Made by a program: the position numbers and the translations under genes. From contig NZ_CP083553.1 in assembly GCF_025144465.1 (NCBI RefSeq), positions 2,230,001 through 2,294,000 on the forward strand: a DNA stretch of 64,000 bases. Reading direction: 5' to 3'. Below the pieces are notes generated by a model. The model did not search any database. It had not been told where the DNA came from and saw only the letters and a list, made by a program, of their open reading frames with translations. The stretch comes from Leisingera sp. S132. Its GTDB lineage: Bacteria > Pseudomonadota > Alphaproteobacteria > Rhodobacterales > Rhodobacteraceae. Shown piece after piece: positions 62,239 to 64,000 of this stretch. How positions within the stretch are numbered: position 1 is the first letter of the stretch; every line of letters starts with the position of its first letter.

Positions 62239-62363
62239 CACAGAACCTGATTCATTGGATCAAAAACATTCGTTTTCAAAATATGCCACAGAGGGCCATA
62301 TTCATCAACACAATTGATCACCCAGAAGGGATGCATCACAAACTCAACTGAAGGACCACGCCA

Positions 62364-62585
62364 ATGACCCTCGCGACCTCCCATTGCTCAGCTCCTTGCA
62401 CCGCTGCCAAGCCGCAGCTGTCCCTGACTGCCCGCCTGCGGCTGCACCTGGCCGCCTGGCGCCAGCGCCGCCAATTGGCCCGGCTGGATGACCGCGCGCT
62501 GAAGGACATAGGCTTGACCCGTGCCCAGGCAGATGCAGAGGCCCGCGGCGGGTTCTGGAAAGCGCCGGATCACTGGAGTTTCTGA
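62364..62585 (+). CDS. DUF1127 small basic protein
   Basis: 73 aa. LRLHLAAWRQRRQLARLDDRALKDIGLTRAQADAEARGGFWKAPDHW is the DUF1127 pattern (RRxLxxLDDxxLxDIGLtRxxAxxEA...FWR). Such proteins are abundant in alphaproteobacteria; some bind RNA and affect phosphate or carbon storage. Divergent from the LysR gene across 125 bp and ended by the hairpin at 62621. Confidence 0.9.
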   Translation: MTLATSHCSAPCTAAKPQLSLTARLRLHLAAWRQRRQLARLDDRALKDIGLTRAQADAEARGGFWKAPDHWSF

Positions 62586-62620
62586 TCAGGTTGAGCCACA
62601 AGGGGCAGCTCCTGTGCAGG

Positions 62621-62642
62621 CGGGCCGCATTCCAGCGGCCCG
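62621..62642 (+). terminator. terminator after the DUF1127 gene
   Basis: 8-bp arms CGGGCCGC / GCGGCCCG with a 6-nt loop, followed by TTTGGCTGTTTTTC, 36 bp past the stop. Confidence 0.75.
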
Positions 62643-62782
62643 TTTGGCTGTTTTTCATGTATTTCTTTGTCTGAAATACTTGAACCGAACTCCGCTTCAC
62701 CCGATATTTGGCAGGAAAGCTGCGGCCCGCGGTCCGTTTCGTGTGCCGGCAGCGAGGGAGTAGATTACGGAGACCATTCAAT

Positions 62783-63559
62783 ATGGCACAATTCGACACC
62801 ATCCGCTCTGCCGCAGGCGCCCGCGCCCAGCAGATTGATGAGGGCCTGCGCGCCCATATGAACAAAGTCTATGCCACCATGTCGGCAGGCACGTTCATCA
62901 CCTTCCTGGCCGCCTGGGCGATTGCCGGCCTGGCGGTTACTTCGGACCCGGCCAACGCCGTGGCCCAGCTGAGTGCTGACAAATACCTCACCAACATCGG
63001 CTATGCGCTTTATGCCTCGCCGCTGAAGTGGGTTATCATGTTTGCCCCGCTGGCCTTCATCTTCGGCATCGGTGCCGCCGCCAACCGCATGTCCGCGGCC
63101 GGCGTGCAGCTGCTGTTCTATGTCTTTGCCACCGTGATGGGCCTGTCGATCAGCTCGATCTTCCTGGTCTTCACCGGCGAAAGCATCGTGCAGGTATTCC
63201 TGATCACCTCCATCGCCTTTGCGGGCCTGTCGCTGGTGGGCTACACCACCAAGAAGGACCTCAGCGGCATGGGCTCCTTCCTGATCATGGGCCTGATCGG
63301 CCTGATCGTGGCCTCGATCGTCAACATCTTCCTGGCGTCCTCTGCCATGGCGTTTGCGATCTCCGTGATCGGCGTGCTGATCTTTGCGGGCCTGACCGCA
63401 TATGACACCCAGCGCATCAAGAACGACTACCTGCAGATGGCCCATGCGGGCGACCAGGAGTGGCTGGCAAAGTCCGCGATCATGGGCGCACTGAGCCTGT
63501 ATCTGGACTTCATCAACATGTTCATGATGCTGCTCCAGCTGCTTGGCAACCGCGAATAA
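62783..63559 (+). CDS. Bax inhibitor-1/YccA family membrane protein
   Basis: 258 aa, seven predicted membrane segments. The start MAQFDTIRSAAGARAQQIDEGLRAHMNKVYATMSAGTFITFLAAW and the end DTQRIKNDYLQMAHAGDQEWLAKSAIMGALSLYLDFINMFMMLLQLLGNRE carry the conserved DTQ, YLD-x-IN-x-F motif of BI-1/YccA proteins. In bacteria YccA modulates FtsH; homologues conduct Ca2+. ATG at 62783 has CGGAGA 10 nt upstream and gives the standard start. Ends at the terminator 63584. Confidence 0.93.
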   Translation: MAQFDTIRSAAGARAQQIDEGLRAHMNKVYATMSAGTFITFLAAWAIAGLAVTSDPANAVAQLSADKYLTNIGYALYASPLKWVIMFAPLAFIFGIGAAANRMSAAGVQLLFYVFATVMGLSISSIFLVFTGESIVQVFLITSIAFAGLSLVGYTTKKDLSGMGSFLIMGLIGLIVASIVNIFLASSAMAFAISVIGVLIFAGLTAYDTQRIKNDYLQMAHAGDQEWLAKSAIMGALSLYLDFINMFMMLLQLLGNRE

Positions 63560-63583
63560 CCGCAGGCCACATACCAAACAGCG

Positions 63584-63610
63584 AGGGGCGGACCGCAAGG
63601 ATCCGCCCCT
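63584..63610 (+). terminator. terminator after the BI-1 gene
   Basis: Perfect 9-bp arms AGGGGCGGA / TCCGCCCCT with a 9-nt loop, followed by TTTCATTTG, 25 bp past the stop. Confidence 0.8.
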
Positions 63611-63644
63611 TTTCATTTGAACAACAATAACAAGGGCAACACCC

Positions 63645-64000
63645 ATGGAAATTATTGAGATCCCGGCGGCAGAGGCAGACCGCCTGCTGCCGCTGCTGCA
63701 GGACCTGCACGCGCTGCACGCCCAGCATCAGCCGGAGCGCCACATTCCGGCACCCGGCAACGGCGATCTGGCCGCCTGGCTGCAGGACTGGCTGCAACAG
63801 GACAACGTCTGCGCGCTGGCCGCTGAGAGCCCGCAAGGGGCGCTGCTGGGCTACCTGATCTATGAACTGCAGAACCGCCCTGCCCTGCCGGTCCGGGCGG
63901 CTGAGAAACGCGCGATGCTGCACCACATCTCGGTGACCGAAGCCTGGCGCCGCATGGGCGTGGGCAAGGCGCTGGTGGAGGCGATGAGAACGCGGGCGCT
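63645..64000 (+). CDS. GNAT N-acetyltransferase, truncated by the window end
   Basis: First 118 residues of a gene that runs off the right edge. It starts MEIIEIPAAEADRLLPLLQDLHALHAQHQPERHI and includes an acetyl-CoA motif start (LHHISVTEAWRRMGVGKALVEAMR). The fold is GNAT; the substrate cannot be told. ATG at 63645 is 35 bp past the terminator of the BI-1 gene. Confidence 0.75.
   Translation, partial: MEIIEIPAAEADRLLPLLQDLHALHAQHQPERHIPAPGNGDLAAWLQDWLQQDNVCALAAESPQGALLGYLIYELQNRPALPVRAAEKRAMLHHISVTEAWRRMGVGKALVEAMRTRA

Overview
This window looks like chromosomal DNA of a high-GC alphaproteobacterium of the Rhodobacteraceae, most likely a marine roseobacter close to Leisingera, Phaeobacter or Ruegeria. 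The evidence is the company the genes keep: a propionyl-CoA carboxylase/methylmalonyl-CoA mutase cluster with its own acyl-CoA-responsive regulator (PccR type), a choline-sulfate/choline to glycine betaine locus with a short BCCT-like transporter, the AI-2E permease-HdaA-Ppx trio, and many small Rhodobacteraceae-type lipoproteins and DUF proteins. The genus is a guess. I see no rRNA, tRNA, CRISPR array, transposase or prophage.

Layout. 1-2765: the start of an Ldh2-type dehydrogenase, divergent from a FAD oxidoreductase/2-oxoglutarate-Fe(II) oxygenase pair. 2995-6440: AI-2E family permease, HdaA and a Ppx/GppA phosphatase with an HD-like C-terminus, followed by a 15-bp tandem repeat. 6540-8528: a small exported protein and a lower-GC MarR module (regulator, ABM-fold monooxygenase, membrane protein) with two perfect palindromic operators. 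8618-12017: a minus-strand run encoding an EEP nuclease/phosphatase, a DjlA-like co-chaperone, a GNAT enzyme, a glyoxalase-like protein and a MAPEG protein. 12317-24620: propionate assimilation (methylmalonyl-CoA mutase, pccA, pccB) interspersed with small lipoproteins and hypothetical genes, and interrupted by an oppositely oriented DcaP-like porin. 24786-29150: a three-gene minus-strand cassette of unknown function, with a 923-aa helical protein carrying a lower-GC, toxin-like C-terminal tip, a small acidic protein overlapping it by 4 bp, and a 402-aa helical partner. 29328-33599: a Bcr/CflA exporter, pccR, and small genes including ydcH/DUF465 behind an FNR-type box. 33764-40616: betA, betB, betC and a BCCT-like gene, divergent from betI. 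40633-50243: a DUF1036 protein, EamA and LysE exporters with ArgP-type regulator, a pirin, a nitroreductase, a COG3904 membrane protein, GNAT, YebC and an SLC13 permease. 50360-55234: a second SLC13 permease, a YmdB-like phosphodiesterase, 5-formyl-THF cyclo-ligase and MgtE. 55378-59375: guanine deaminase, a CAP protein, 8-oxoguanine deaminase and HisN. 59491-64000: an XRE regulator, quinone oxidoreductase, LysR, DUF1127, a Bax-inhibitor-1 protein and a truncated GNAT gene.

How the genes work together. PccA and PccB carboxylate propionyl-CoA and MutA isomerises the product toward succinyl-CoA. PccR, 6 kb from pccB, probably controls the pathway, since TTTGCAA motifs lie upstream of both pccB and pccR. 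The bet locus desulfates choline-O-sulfate, oxidises choline to betaine and probably imports choline. GuaD and the 8-oxoguanine deaminase form a purine deamination pair. The best candidate for an undescribed system is the 24786-29150 cassette. Its toxin/immunity reading rests on architecture, overlap and base composition, not on a recognised catalytic domain.
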